Source: Rutstroemia sp. NJR-2017a BVV2
Lineage: Eukaryota; Ascomycota; Leotiomycetes; Helotiales; Rutstroemiaceae
Assembly (NCBI GenBank): GCA_002946415.1
Contig: NJPS01000013.1
Location: forward strand, 1,488,001 to 1,552,000
Reading direction: 5' to 3'
Length of the DNA stretch: 64,000 nt
Below are positions 21,328-32,317 of the stretch, piece after piece. How positions within the stretch are numbered: the first letter of the stretch is position 1; the number at the start of each line of letters is the position of its first letter. The notes under the pieces were generated by a model. The model searched no databases, had not been told where the DNA came from, and was given only the letters and a program-made list of their open reading frames with translations. A program made the position numbers and the translations under genes.

Positions 21328-22421
21328 AAAGTAATACCCCTGCTAGATATATTCTCGACTGAGAAAACCCTATTCCCCATTCCCCCTTTTCTCTTTCCTA
21401 ATATCCTAAATCCGCTCGTTAGCAAGACAATCCGCTATAGTGTTTTTTCTCAACTCTCAGCTATCTTGTGATGTCTGGTTTTCTTCTTGGGGATGGGGGG
21501 AGGGGTGAGGGGTGGATGGATTGGTAGATGGGTATTGAGGATTGAAGGGGCTGCCGGTTAGTTCGAGGATGGGAGAGTGACTGGCTACCTGCAGGTGCAG
21601 CGAGAAGATAACTTTTTGTGTTTATTGACGGGTTGGGGGGAGAGGGGGAGGGAGCTTTTGATAGAGTTTGTGGTGAGTGGATGGATGGATCTGCGGACGT
21701 GATCTTTGGAAGTACATTTAAATGCAGAGGAAGACCCTGGGGTGGTAAATGCGCCATTGATCAAAAGTTCCGAGGCGATTGATATGTAGACTTTGGTATA
21801 TCTTAAAACCATGCTAAATTTATATTAGCATAATCGCAGCATCATGCTATGTCCCCGTGATTCTTGCAGGCCTAGAAAAGATTCAATATGTTAGAAGAGA
21901 GGTTGCTGTTATTCCTCTATCTCCGAGTCTGTGCATCATTCGCTTCACAATCGCCTCACCCCCCTTTGTTTTTGGGTATAAGCTATTTTTAGAATTACAC
22001 CCCCAAAATCCGCAACCGAATCTATATCCTCATCTCCCCCGATCCAATACATATCAACCCTCCACGCAAAGGTTCGCCCCTCTCCTGCCGGGTGGTCCCA
22101 CCAGTCCCCGCAGTCTTCGCAGCTTTCCACCCGCACCATGAAGCAAAATCCGCGCAGAAATCTCCATGATTTTCTACAGCTGCAACATATTCCTACTCTC
22201 CGATAGCAAACACGTACTCCCTGCACTCTTGCTAATATCTATACTCTCTCTAAGTCTTCATCTCCAAGAACAAACCATTTGCGAGGGACGTAATCCAGAA
22301 TACAGCTTGCAATTTCGCTATTCGATGATGATCTAAACCTATTATGAGGATAGATAATATTGAGATTTGAACGACTGCAGGACTGCCCGCGAAGCACTTC
22401 CCGGCAGTTAGCTAGCAGTGT

Positions 22422-22584
22422 GCAGTTTGAGATTAAGTGGGCGTTGTTGCTTGAATACAATTTGCCCCTCACAATTGTCAGTTGTGAGGGGCATGAGCTT
22501 GTGGAGGATGTGGAGAGTAAGGCGGAGTTGACGGATGTTTTGAGGCTTGCATTTAAGAAGAAGAGAATGAAGACGGCAAAGTGA
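22422..22584 (+). pseudogene. Possible orphan 3' exon or gene remnant
   Basis: After a potential acceptor (GTGTGCAG at 22414-22421) an open frame reads FEIKWALLLEYNLPLTI ... VLRLAFKKKRMKTAK and ends with TGA. The amino-acid content looks protein-like, but the frame has no ATG before its last residues and no upstream exon could be found. It contains a perfect 12-bp inverted repeat. No family is recognised; it may also be chance. Confidence 0.25.
22463..22493. repeat. Perfect 12-bp inverted repeat with 7-nt loop
   Basis: TGCCCCTCACAA, loop TTGTCAG, TTGTGAGGGGCA. It forms a strong hairpin in RNA or a cruciform in DNA. Confidence 0.8.
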
Positions 22585-22811
22585 ATTTAGAGATAGTGAC
22601 CTATTTAGGGGAAGTTCGAGGATTTGATGGGGACAGTGATGAAAGAGAGGAAAATTAAGGAGGGGAGGCGGTAAACGTTGTCGCTGAAGGGGACCACGGA
22701 TATTGAAGATATAAGATATAGTTATCAGCTAAAAGTAGAGTAGATATATAGTTATCTTGTTTAGTGATTTTTTGGTAATGTTTGTAGTCATTGTAAGAAA
22801 AAGATGATATC

Positions 22812-25800
22812 TCAAAGGCTATTCCATAGCGGTTCAATGAGATAATCAAACTGGAAACTGTCCCTCTTAAAAGTGGTATACTTTACGTCCTCTTCTAACC
22901 ACAATTTCTTTGCTTCTTCAAAAATCTTCATCTCTTCCAACCACAATTTCTGTCCTTCTTCAAAAGTCTTCGATGTAACCCAATGACCAGCGACTTTATC
23001 TTTAAACAACTTAATGATTCCACTTTTGTCTTCAGGATCATCCCATGGGTGATCCGGAGCCCATGACAGTTTGAGAGCCTCTGGAGTAATTATCACACCA
23101 TGAGACAACAAAGAAACACAACGCTCGTATCTCTTGTATCTCGTAGCCTCCTCAAGTGCCTCTGATGTAGCTTTACCTCCTATCTCCAGGAGAAGATCGA
23201 AAATTAAGTCGTTTTCTCCATCATCCCAAACTTTGCCGCAAGCCTTTACAATTGCTTTTGGGGTAACAATCGCACCATGATCCAATATTAAAACACAACA
23301 CTCATAACTATTTCTCTTCACAGCCTTCTCAAGTGCCTTTGAGGTAGCTTCGCCTCCTCTCCGCAGGAGAAGATCCAAAATTAAGCCGTCTTTATAATTT
23401 TTGCAAGCTATTGGAACTGTCTTTGGAGTAATGATAGCCCCATTATCAAGCAGATACTTAACTGCATTCAATGCGTTCCCCATACAAGCATTCTCCAAAG
23501 CCGTGTACCGTAATTTGCAACCACTAGAAGGGGTTAAGTTAACATGAGCCCCGTGTTTTAACAATAGCTTCATGATGAATACATTGTCCAGATAAGAGCA
23601 TTTTCCTAATGGTGTATCTGAGCAACTTATTAAATTGACATCGGCGCCATGCTTCAACAGCAACTCAACCATAGCTATATGACCCTCTGAGCAGGCTGCG
23701 TAGAGAGGTGTACCTTCGCGACTCTTATGACTAAACAAGTAGTACGCGCTGTAATTGTAGAGATCAACGTCAGCACCCAAATCTAGTAGCTTTTCAGTAA
23801 TACCAACATGACCTCGTATAACCGCATGCATTAAAGGAGTCTCGCCGAAGAAGTTTCTCTCGTTCATATTCATGCCAGAGAGGGAAAAAGCATCCAAAAG
23901 TTGGTATACATCTCGTTCCGACCCATTTGGTATAGCTTCTTGGAGAACAAACAAGGCCATGGGTAGTTTTGACCACCTATTATCTATACAGGTGAAATAA
24001 GCAAAGTCGTATAGATAGGATGAGTAGATCAATGTCTTGCTACTCATGGCAGGACCAAGGTCATGAAATATTTTGCTCTCGTCGAAGGGGTTATTTTCAT
24101 AGCGCCGAAGTTGAATTATGGCACCAATGGTTGTAGAATCTTTATCCAATATCGACTCTATTTGAATCCTAACATCTTCGGGCAGGCCTTTCAATTGTTT
24201 AATATGTTTGTCGAAACAATACGAGGAGTAATATGCGAGTGTGTTGCGAAATTTGCCGTATATCCCCCATTTATCCTCCCATTCGCTTTGACTTGGGCAT
24301 GGACCTTGAGCAAGGATATCGAGCTGCAAGTATTTCATACAGGAGCTTGCAAGTTCGCGATGCCCATTATATGGATCGGTGAAGTAGTTCGAAAGTTGAC
24401 TATTCGTTTTAAAGTGAGAAGAATTTGTGAAATATTCTTGTACTGAGTAGTGGATGAATTTAACTAGGCTCCATTGTCCATCGAAAGAGATAAGGTTTCC
24501 AGTAACCTTAAAGATTGTATCTTCGTTATAAACTCTTTCTTTTAAACCATCGTATGTGGAGACTCCAGTATCAATCGCCAGCGCTTCGATCAATTCGTCA
24601 ATATGTAGCGGACGTTCCGCATATAAGATCCACATGAATATTCTTCTAGCTAATTCTTGAAGATTATCAGGCTGCTCCTTGGTAATTCTTTCTAGGATGC
24701 GATCATAAGTTTCGTAAAGAGTACGAGGTAAGCGGTTCAGTTCATCTCGAATATCGCAGTCCCTTGTCTGCTTGCAGATCGAATCGAGTTGGAGCTTCGC
24801 CCACAAAAACCTACTTTGGGTTAGCAACCTATGATACCACAGAAAAAGTATACCCTTAGAGCTTACATTCCGTTGGATCTAGAGGCAAGCGTGTCTAATA
24901 TGTCATCCTTGAGTGACTCGTTCTGTACGACCAAGGATTTCTTCGCGATGCGTTGATTTATCTCATCATGAAGGAAGGCCTTGATATCCTCGTTCACAAG
25001 CTCAGAATCGATCTCAATAAGTGGAAACCGTTCGAAGGCTTGCTTGATATCGTTTTCCCTTCTGCTAGTAACGAAAAGTTTGATGGAAGAAGATGGTTGG
25101 CAAGAAAGTTGCTCAAAAAATTCGAGTGTTTCACCTCGATACCGAGTCTCACATTCATCTAAAGCGTCAATTATAATGATGAGGTTGGATTTGAACAGTC
25201 CAATGAGCTTGAAGAAAATGTCTTTCAAATCGTCCGAATTTGGTTTTCTGCTGTTTTGGTAGTTCTTACTATAGAAGTCTTGTATGTCCGAAGGGAGTTC
25301 GTTTTTCTTTGAACACAGCTGACGGACGAATGATCCTAGAAGCTTTTTGAGATCGTGTTTTTCTGGATACCTGTAATTGTAGTAGGCGAATATCACAAAA
25401 GTATCTGGATCATCTATTTCATATTTCGTGACATCATCAAGGACCACAGAGCTAAGATTCGATTAGTCTAGTAGAGTTCTCCGCAGAGCAAGTGAAGAGT
25501 CTCACGCAAGAATTGATTTGCCCGCTCCGGCTGGATTCGTGTTAGCTACATTCAAGTCGCATGTGATCGAGGGACTCACGGTTTCCAAAACACCAAAGCA
25601 AAGATGATTCGGATCCTTCTAACCATGATTTGAAACCTTGCTGTTCAAGAATCCAAGTTCCAGTTCCGGGATGTCTCTGCTTGATAAGCTCATTGAAGCT
25701 CTCCTCATAGTCGATTGGAGAGATCCATTCGAGGAATTGTCGCCTCTCTTCGACTTTCTCCTTCCGCTTAACCCGCTCTCGTTCTGTCTCCGCCTTGCTA

Positions 25801-27181
25801 GATTCTATATGAAAAGAACTTGATATCTGATTCGACACCTTGAGTTGCTGCGCTTGAGCAGAGTACTGAAGCACTGTAGTATGATGAGTGAAACTTGAAC
25901 AAATATCTCCAAACTTATCTTCAAATGGTTCCCACTGGACTCGGACGAACGTTCGAAAGTGGCTAAATTCTAGTCGTTAGATTAGCATGATGTATCTATC
26001 CCATGTTTTGATAATTTGTAATCAGTAGTAACTTAACCATACTTTTCGGGTTCCCATCTCGATCAACAAAAACAAGCCTAGCTTCTCTGAAGAATCTCAA
26101 AAGGTCACTGTATACTCCGACCAAAGCCTATCCAAATTTTAGCTTGTGCCAAGCGAACAAGGCGGGAAAAGCGCATACATTTTGAACAACATCTCCTTCA
26201 CTCAATGCTGCGTCGTAGCTTTTCAGCGGCTCAAGATAGTCTATCAACTCTGAAATCATACGACTAAGCTTGGAATAAAACCTAACGAATTTGGCAACTA
26301 GCTAAAACAGAAAGAGATTAGCGAGAAATTTCATTATGAGTTGAGTAATTAAGAGAAGAGACGGGAAGGTGATTGTCGCTGGACAATAGTAGGCGTAATC
26401 TTCATAACCCCACCCGAGTAGGTTATTTCGAAGATGCTTACATCGATAAGCAGCCGTACCCCACCGACAACCAGAGACGAAATCTCAGGGCTTTGTTGTA
26501 TCCCGATTGCTATGCTCGCCATGAATTGTTCTAGTACACGAATAGCAGGCTCCAGTGGCCTGGATACACGCCGTGCTCGCGATCTTGCATCTTGTTCTTC
26601 CAATATCTTCAACTTGTTGGCCGTCTGTATCGTCTGTTCGAGGGAAATGCTATCGAAGGCTTGTAGAAACGCAGTTCGTTCCGAAGGCTGTAGATCTTTA
26701 GCAGCTTTAACAAGAGCTAATTGAAACGTCCTATTTGGGTCAGGACTTCGCAAAAATCATTAGCATTTGTGTTAATGTTCAGTTATCGGAACATATTCGC
26801 GTACTTTTCAAGAGGGTCGCCTTTAGAAACACATTGAGCCTTCTGTTGCGAAGACGAAGCTCCAGTTTCGAGTGGTGTTGATGTAGTCGAACCTGCGATG
26901 GAAGTCTTTGGCCCGGTGGATGGACCAGGTACAAGCAGTGACGTTCTTGACGAACCAAATCTCTGGGAGGACGCAAGAGGTAAAGGAAGGCTGCTCGACG
27001 AGGCTGTACCAGTATTACTAGTTTGAGAATCGTGTCGAGGGGGAGAGTTGAAAAGCTTATCTTTCCAACGTTTGAGACTTGGCATCTTGAGAGATTTTTG
27101 AGGTCTCTTGTCAGACTGAAATCTGGCGGATAGAGTTGTCAGAGCATTTACTGGGCTTAACTCTATATTTGTAGCTTCCAT
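22812..27181 (-). CDS. NACHT-ankyrin protein (fungal NLR-like STAND ATPase)
   Basis: Eight exons on the minus strand (27181-26805, 26745-26442, 26301-26179, 26127-26043, 25969-25580, 25530-25506, 25451-24867, 24810-22812) join in frame to about 1295 aa; most introns have CTAAC/CTAAT branch points. After a Ser-rich start comes the helical N-terminal region common in fungal STAND proteins (IGIQQSPEISSLVVGGVRLL). A NACHT-type NTPase follows: Walker A GNPGAGKS at about residues 425-432, Walker B IIIIDALDEC at about 526-535, then LFVTSRRENDIKQAF and the FLWAKLQLDSI / LPRTLYETYDRIL blocks. Ankyrin repeats cover about residues 945-1210 (e.g. GTPLYAACSEGHIAMVELLL). Such proteins act as sensors in heterokaryon incompatibility and related cell-death responses. 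All catalytic motifs look intact. Exon 6 is only 25 nt and holds most of the Walker A loop. Confidence 0.9.
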
Positions 27182-27487
27182 GAAAGTTTTATAAGCTTAC
27201 ATTACATTTGATTGAGGATTAGCTGAGTTTCACAAGGATTCAGCTTTCGGCTAGCAGAAGTTGTGGCTTCATATCAGAGCCTCAGAGGGCATAGGAGGAC
27301 GATTCCTAGTCCAGGGGGTAAATCACCCGAGGGTGCGGGGAGGGGGAGGCTAATCAGCCAATCAGCCGATAAGCGGGGTTTCCAACTATATTACTACCAT
27401 TCATTGATACTTTTACAATCCCTACCAACCAACCCTAACACTTCAAAAGGGGGTATAAACAAATAATAAAAAGAAAGAGAAACTAGT
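27182..27487. other. Promoter-side spacer of NACHT-ankyrin gene
   Basis: No supported gene. It lies upstream of the NACHT-ankyrin start codon and ends at the LTR-like repeat. Confidence 0.45.
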
Positions 27488-27773
27488 TGTTACGAATGCT
27501 TGTCTTCTGAGTCCCATGGAAGTGGTCAGGATCCCGAACACTAACGGTTGGCGGGTTTGGGTTGACTAGATTGAACTAAGCATCACAATCATCAACTGGG
27601 TGATTGAATGCAGTGTTCGATTGGGTCTGATTCTTCTAAGCTACGGATTGGAAGTCGTCGCGGGTATATATAGTATATTATCACAGTACGATAGTCAGGC
27701 CCTCCAACTACGGGTGGTTAGCTTCTGAGCCCAAGGCCTCTAATCGCCATATAACCTGGGTCGTAATATTACA
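27488..27773 (+). mobile_element. LTR-like repeat (probable solo LTR), 286 bp
   Basis: It starts TGTTACGA and ends TCGTAATATTACA, so it has TG...CA ends with short inverted termini, as in fungal Ty3/Gypsy LTRs. The TATATATAGTATATTA stretch near 27667 could be its promoter. Flanking 5-bp target duplications are not apparent. A degraded match to its right end is at about 13631-13657. It abuts repeat copy B, which starts at 27775, so either the element extends further or the two repeats are nested. Confidence 0.45.
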
Positions 27774-27774
27774 G

Positions 27775-28018
27775 TCTCTTGACGATCGGGCTGGTCGAAG
27801 GCTTCTTGGAGCTGGAATGCAAATACGCGGCCGTGTCCAAACAACGGGGAAACCAGTTTGTCGCATTAGTCTTATTGGTGGTCAATCTTCCCGAAGCACA
27901 GGGTGAATAATACGAGCTCTGTCTAGTATATTAAGGGGTGTGTAGTATAATATCTACCCTTTTCATCTCCTCTGCGACAGAAGTCCCTGTCCCGTACCAT
28001 GAGAAAATGTTTTTTTTG
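27775..28018 (+). repeat. Dispersed repeat of about 240 bp, copy B
   Basis: Homologue of 20547-20775, with the same block order and a T8 run at its right end. It stops 29 nt from the USB1 stop codon, so it probably overlaps the USB1 trailer in antisense. Confidence 0.8.
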
Positions 28019-28046
28019 GAGATCATCATTACAGTGATGAAAGTCG

Positions 28047-29173
28047 TCAGAAACTAAATAGGCTCTTGCCTTCCGCTACACCCTTGGTCAAAGGAATGCT
28101 CATCACGATATTCCCAATCTTCGCTTTAATCTCCTTTGTAGTGATCTGGATGTCTTTCAGTGTTGTAGATTGGTCCTTCATAACGAGCTCAGTTGCAGCA
28201 ATAAGTTCCTCGCCAGGCTGAGTCAAGGTCCAGGCTATGCTGACGTGAAATGCATCTGATAAGTCTTGCATGTGTTCAAAATCCGAAGTGCTCCTACGAA
28301 TGTTGTTTCTTGCAGTGTGCTTCTTGGGCGGATGATGAGTAGAAGAAGTAGGCTGGGCATACAATGGTGGTTGACCGAACTCTGCTGCGACTTTATTGCT
28401 TACATGGAGTAATTTGTTCAAGCCATCGGTTTCTGGTTTGCTAACGCGTAAGACGAGAAACCAGCGTGTTTTCTCGTAATTGGGAACCCAGCCTAGGCTG
28501 GAAAAGCTAACGTCGAACCTGAATGGCGGTTAGTCACGTGGCGATGTATTTGAATTCAGAGGTGGATATTGACTTACGGACGGATAGCCGACGATTTGAT
28601 GGCTTGTTCGAGCGCTGACAGAAAGACATCTTTCACATCTTTGGAGAATCCCAAGGTTCGTGAGAGACTGATATGTAAAGGGAGGGCGGCTCCCAGGTCG
28701 CTGGTCAGAAATGAGTGGATTTTCCCATCGTTAATAGCTTTGGAAGCTGTTGATGATTGGACTTTTGTGATCAAGGATGATAGAATTCCATATTCTGCAG
28801 CCGAAGGATACCCTCGAGTCAATTAGCAAAGTTTCGAAGAACGGCGTAGCGTGGTTGATTGGGACTCACACTCAATGAAGACATGTGTTGGCCAATTGCC
28901 CTCGACATGTGGAATCACTCGTTTTCGTCCGCCGTGCAAACTTGGATCATCGGTAGTGCTGCTTCTTACATTTGTTGCGTAGAGATCGTGGAATTTGGAT
29001 GGCAGCGGAGGCAGATCCGATGCTACGCTGTCGCGTTTGCGCTTAAGTGAGTTTAAAGGGTCGGTAGAGTTTTTGGTTATTGGTAAGGTTTGTGCGACGA
29101 CATTAGTTTCCTCCCTTTTTTCGTTCCCGGACTCGCTTTCTTCATCCGATGAGGTATAATCGACCAAAGCCAT
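28047..29173 (-). CDS. USB1: U6 snRNA 3'-5' exonuclease/phosphodiesterase USB1
   Basis: Three exons on the minus strand (29173-28870, 28812-28578, 28518-28047) encode about 336 aa. USB1 (Mpn1) is a nuclear 2H phosphoesterase that trims the oligo(U) tail of U6 snRNA and leaves a blocked end, protecting U6 for splicing. The two catalytic H-x-S motifs are present: LPLHISLSRT (H148) and FHVSIAWTL (H271). The family blocks THVFIEWYPS (joined across intron 1) and FSSLGWVPNYEKTRWFL are also present. Introns are 57 and 59 nt with GTGAGT/GTAAGT donors and CTAAT/CTAAC branch points. The N-terminal 70 residues are acidic and low-complexity, as usual. It is divergent from PAL1. A dispersed repeat lies directly beyond its stop codon. 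Confidence 0.94.
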
Positions 29174-30126
29174 CGAGGAACTTGGGACGATTTAAGAGTT
29201 CTGCCTAATTGGATAGCGTCCGTGTTGGTGTGAGATGGTGATGGATAAAAATAGGTACCAAACGGCAAGACGGAAATCGGACCACTCCAATGGGTGCTGG
29301 GCGCACGGGGTGTAGAAAGTTATACGCGTAATCTTGTTCGGTAGTTCACCTGCAGTTTCTCCTAGTAGAGAAATTGTGAGTCAAGAGAAGAGTGAACGTT
29401 GAAAGCAAATCCGATGCCGTGAAAGACGAAAAGTTCTAGAACCCGGGTCGACAATACGAGACCCCGACGTCAGCGCGTGGGTCGACTGGGGCCAAGTTGT
29501 GTGTTGGGCGATTTGGGGGTGGGGTGATGAGCGTGGTGAGCGAGGAGAGGTGTGACTCCGGATGCGTGTGAGGCGGTTTCCAAGGCACAGCTCACGGGAC
29601 TGCGTTTAACTTTTAACGTTTTAAGGGACAGGGAGCTGCGCGCTCAAGCAAAGACGTTGAGGCAGTGAGCGAGTTGTTTAATTTTGGCAGCGACTACCTG
29701 ACTAATCAGCCCAGAATAAATTTAGTGCGGTCTTAGTGTCCCCTTAGCGTCCCATTAGCGCTATCAGAATTCTTATCCGAACAAATTACATCATAATTAT
29801 GGACTTTTCATGGGGCCGATCCTTGTAAGAAAATGCTGAGCAATTGCGTACCTATTCTCGTTCGTCCACGCATCCGGTCTTTTTGCGTGTCTCCTTGTCT
29901 GTCACCTTGTCTGTCACCTCATACACAACACCCTATATCCCTCGACCGGTGGCCTCCAATCCATCCCCTTTTTCTTTCCTCTCTTTCTTCTTCTCTTCCT
30001 TCATACACAACAATCCCACCACCTCACGATACGCACAATATCTCATCCTGCAATCGAACCTCAGAAATCCATATCAGCACGCAAAAAACTACACAGACGA
30101 ATAATACACCGCAGTTGACCAAGAAT
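29174..30126. other. Divergent promoter region of USB1 and PAL1
   Basis: About 950 bp with no gene. The PAL1 side is CT-rich (29930-30010) with a short tandem (CTTGTCTGTCAC twice near 29895), as in fungal leaders. Nothing else is recognised. Confidence 0.5.
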
Positions 30127-31350
30127 ATGGAATCCTCAAGCGACAAAGAATGGGTATGTACGACCACAACATGCGCTGCGCAGATGCAGCCAATCAAACA
30201 ATCGATGGAAAGCACTCAACTAACAATTTATTCTCCAGGCTTCCAAGTACATACTTGACCCTCTCAATGCTCCAGAACCAAGCGAGGAGACTGGCCCAGG
30301 AAGTCATTTCACCTCGTCCATGCCAAAATCCAGCTCTCCCAAATCTTCAAAGAGCCCCACTGTCACTTCTTATCCAACACCACCTGCATCTGCCAGTCCT
30401 ACCAGATCCAGCTTCCACCCAACAAATCCATATGCTTCCTCTCATCGCCAATCCGCATTCAGTGGCTACGCCAGCCCCGGAAGTGGCCGGAGAAGTCTGG
30501 ATGAACCAGTAAGCAGTGGTAAAGGAAGACAAAGAGGTAGCTCTCTGTCTGAAAGATATCCGGGGGACATGTCTCATCGTCCTCTCGATCAATTACGTCA
30601 GGAAACAAAACAGGCCTATCGGGCTCCACATCTGAGAAAGAAGCATCTGCCAGGGGCAGATATTGTTGACAGTCTTGACGACACTTCATTGGGAGGTGCT
30701 TACCATCACGAAGGACCATACGATGCTACATTACTTTCGCGAAATACCAGGCTTACGACCTCACCTGTTGCTGCCACACAAGGAACAAACGCAGAAGCCC
30801 TTCGAGCTACACCAAGAGAAATGATCAAGGATTCGCTTGAAAAGCACGTTCCACTCCAGGGAACCGCTATTATTCCACCCGGAATGCCCGGCCCTGATGG
30901 GTCTATCATGAACTACGAAGAAGGAGCCGATTTAATGAGAGAGCCGGATGCTCCGGGCGGAGCTTATAAAAGATGGGATCACGTGGTATGTATTTCCTCC
31001 TCGTCGTCACCCATCACCTTCCTTTTACTAACAAAACCAAGAAATACCTCCCTGAAGATCTCAAAGGCAAAGGAGAGCCTTCATTCACCATCGAAAAAGC
31101 GCTTAAAGACCATGAACAAAACAAAAAACTAATGGCCGACGGCTACGAAATGCAAACTCCCCGACCAAACAGTAGTCGTCAACGAAGCGCAAGCGGAAGT
31201 CATGCTACACTGGGCAAATCTACGGCTAATAATTCAATGAGCTATGTGGACTTTGAGGGTGGCATGAGGAGAAGCAATAGTACGGGAAAGAAAGTCGGTG
31301 AGGGGTTGAAGAGGAGATTTGGAAGTTTGAGGAGGACGTTGAAGGGTTAA
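30127..31350 (+). CDS. PAL1: Pal1-family cell morphology protein
   Basis: Three exons (30127-30153, 30239-30985, 31042-31350) encode about 360 aa. Pal1 localises to sites of growth and endocytosis in fission yeast and supports cylindrical cell shape. The first exon is only 27 nt (MESSSDKEW) and joins to ASKYILDPLNAPEPSE, the usual N-terminal block. The Pal1 core is clear: RPLDQLRQETKQAYRAPHL, GADIVDSLDD, YHHEGPYDATLLSRN and a proline-glycine segment before AYKRWDHV. The C-terminus is basic and serine-rich (GEGLKRRFGSLRRTLKG). Introns are 85 and 56 nt, both with GTATGT donors. It is divergent from USB1. The frame and conserved blocks are complete. Confidence 0.93.
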
Positions 31351-32317
31351 AGGGGATGCTCGATTTGGGTGATAAATTAAAAGGTGGATGCAACTATGGA
31401 TGAAAGAGGACGGACATGCACTGTTAATGAACATGATCGTGGACGAGGAGACACTGTATTATTAGACTAACCGGCGGGCAATATTTTGGAACGGGATTTA
31501 ATAGATTGGACTGGCTGATAAATATGGGAATGACATGGGGACCGCTCCCACGGTATATAGACAATGGACATCTAACGCGTCATATCAAAATAACCAGATT
31601 TCCAGGTGATGATGGTCTTTAACTTGGAGTACCAAATTCAATGCCATAACTTGATTAACCCCGCAGACCTTAATCATATCCGCTGCCTTCACCGGTAGCC
31701 ATATACACCGTCTTTTGGATTCTGCAATTGGGAATCACGAACTAGGAACACCTATGTATCTGTAACGAGTCACTTGTTCACAACTAACATGGACTTGGAC
31801 TCGTCCGTCTGCGACTTTTCCTTTCCTGAGACGAGCGGTGCCGCGGGGATTGGTCGTTTGTGTTGCTGAGTGAGCGTGCTTACGGAAAACTGAAAGGGTG
31901 TGTTGAAAGGAGGAAGGTGGTTGGAAAAAAAAGGAGAGAAAAATCACTTTCGAAAGCCTGTCTAACGCTTCCTCTGAATCGTTGCCGGATCACCAGCTCT
32001 CTGTAACGGCTGTGGATAAGCCTCGCCCATACTATACTATTCATCAACATATCGCCGATGGATCTAGCGCTACGAGGAGGAGATTGTGGGGGATATAGTT
32101 GGGGTTCATGGGCGGCTGTTTGGTGGGGTTGGTGGGGTGGGGTTTGATTGTGTTGTTGGGAGGAGACTGGTGGAGAAGATCAAGGGGACGTTAGGTGGGA
32201 GGAGTGGGGATATACCGTTGGGAGACATCGCTGAACATGGGGCTGGCGGGGAAAGACGTCAGTAATCCACCTATGAATATTAGGATTCGGTATTAATTAT
32301 TCGTCGTGTCTGAGCAA
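31351..32317. other. Spacer between PAL1 and GMC pseudogene
   Basis: No supported gene. It holds the PAL1 trailer. It may also contain unrecognisable remains of the 3' end of the decayed GMC gene. Confidence 0.4.

Larger units (their letters stand above)
21328..22811. other. Intergenic, with one coding-looking fragment
   Basis: No complete gene is supported. It is G-rich at 21480-21540, then CT-rich at 21990-22140. A fragment at 22422-22584 reads like the end of a protein and is listed separately. The region lies downstream of the NACHT-ankyrin gene. Confidence 0.4.
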
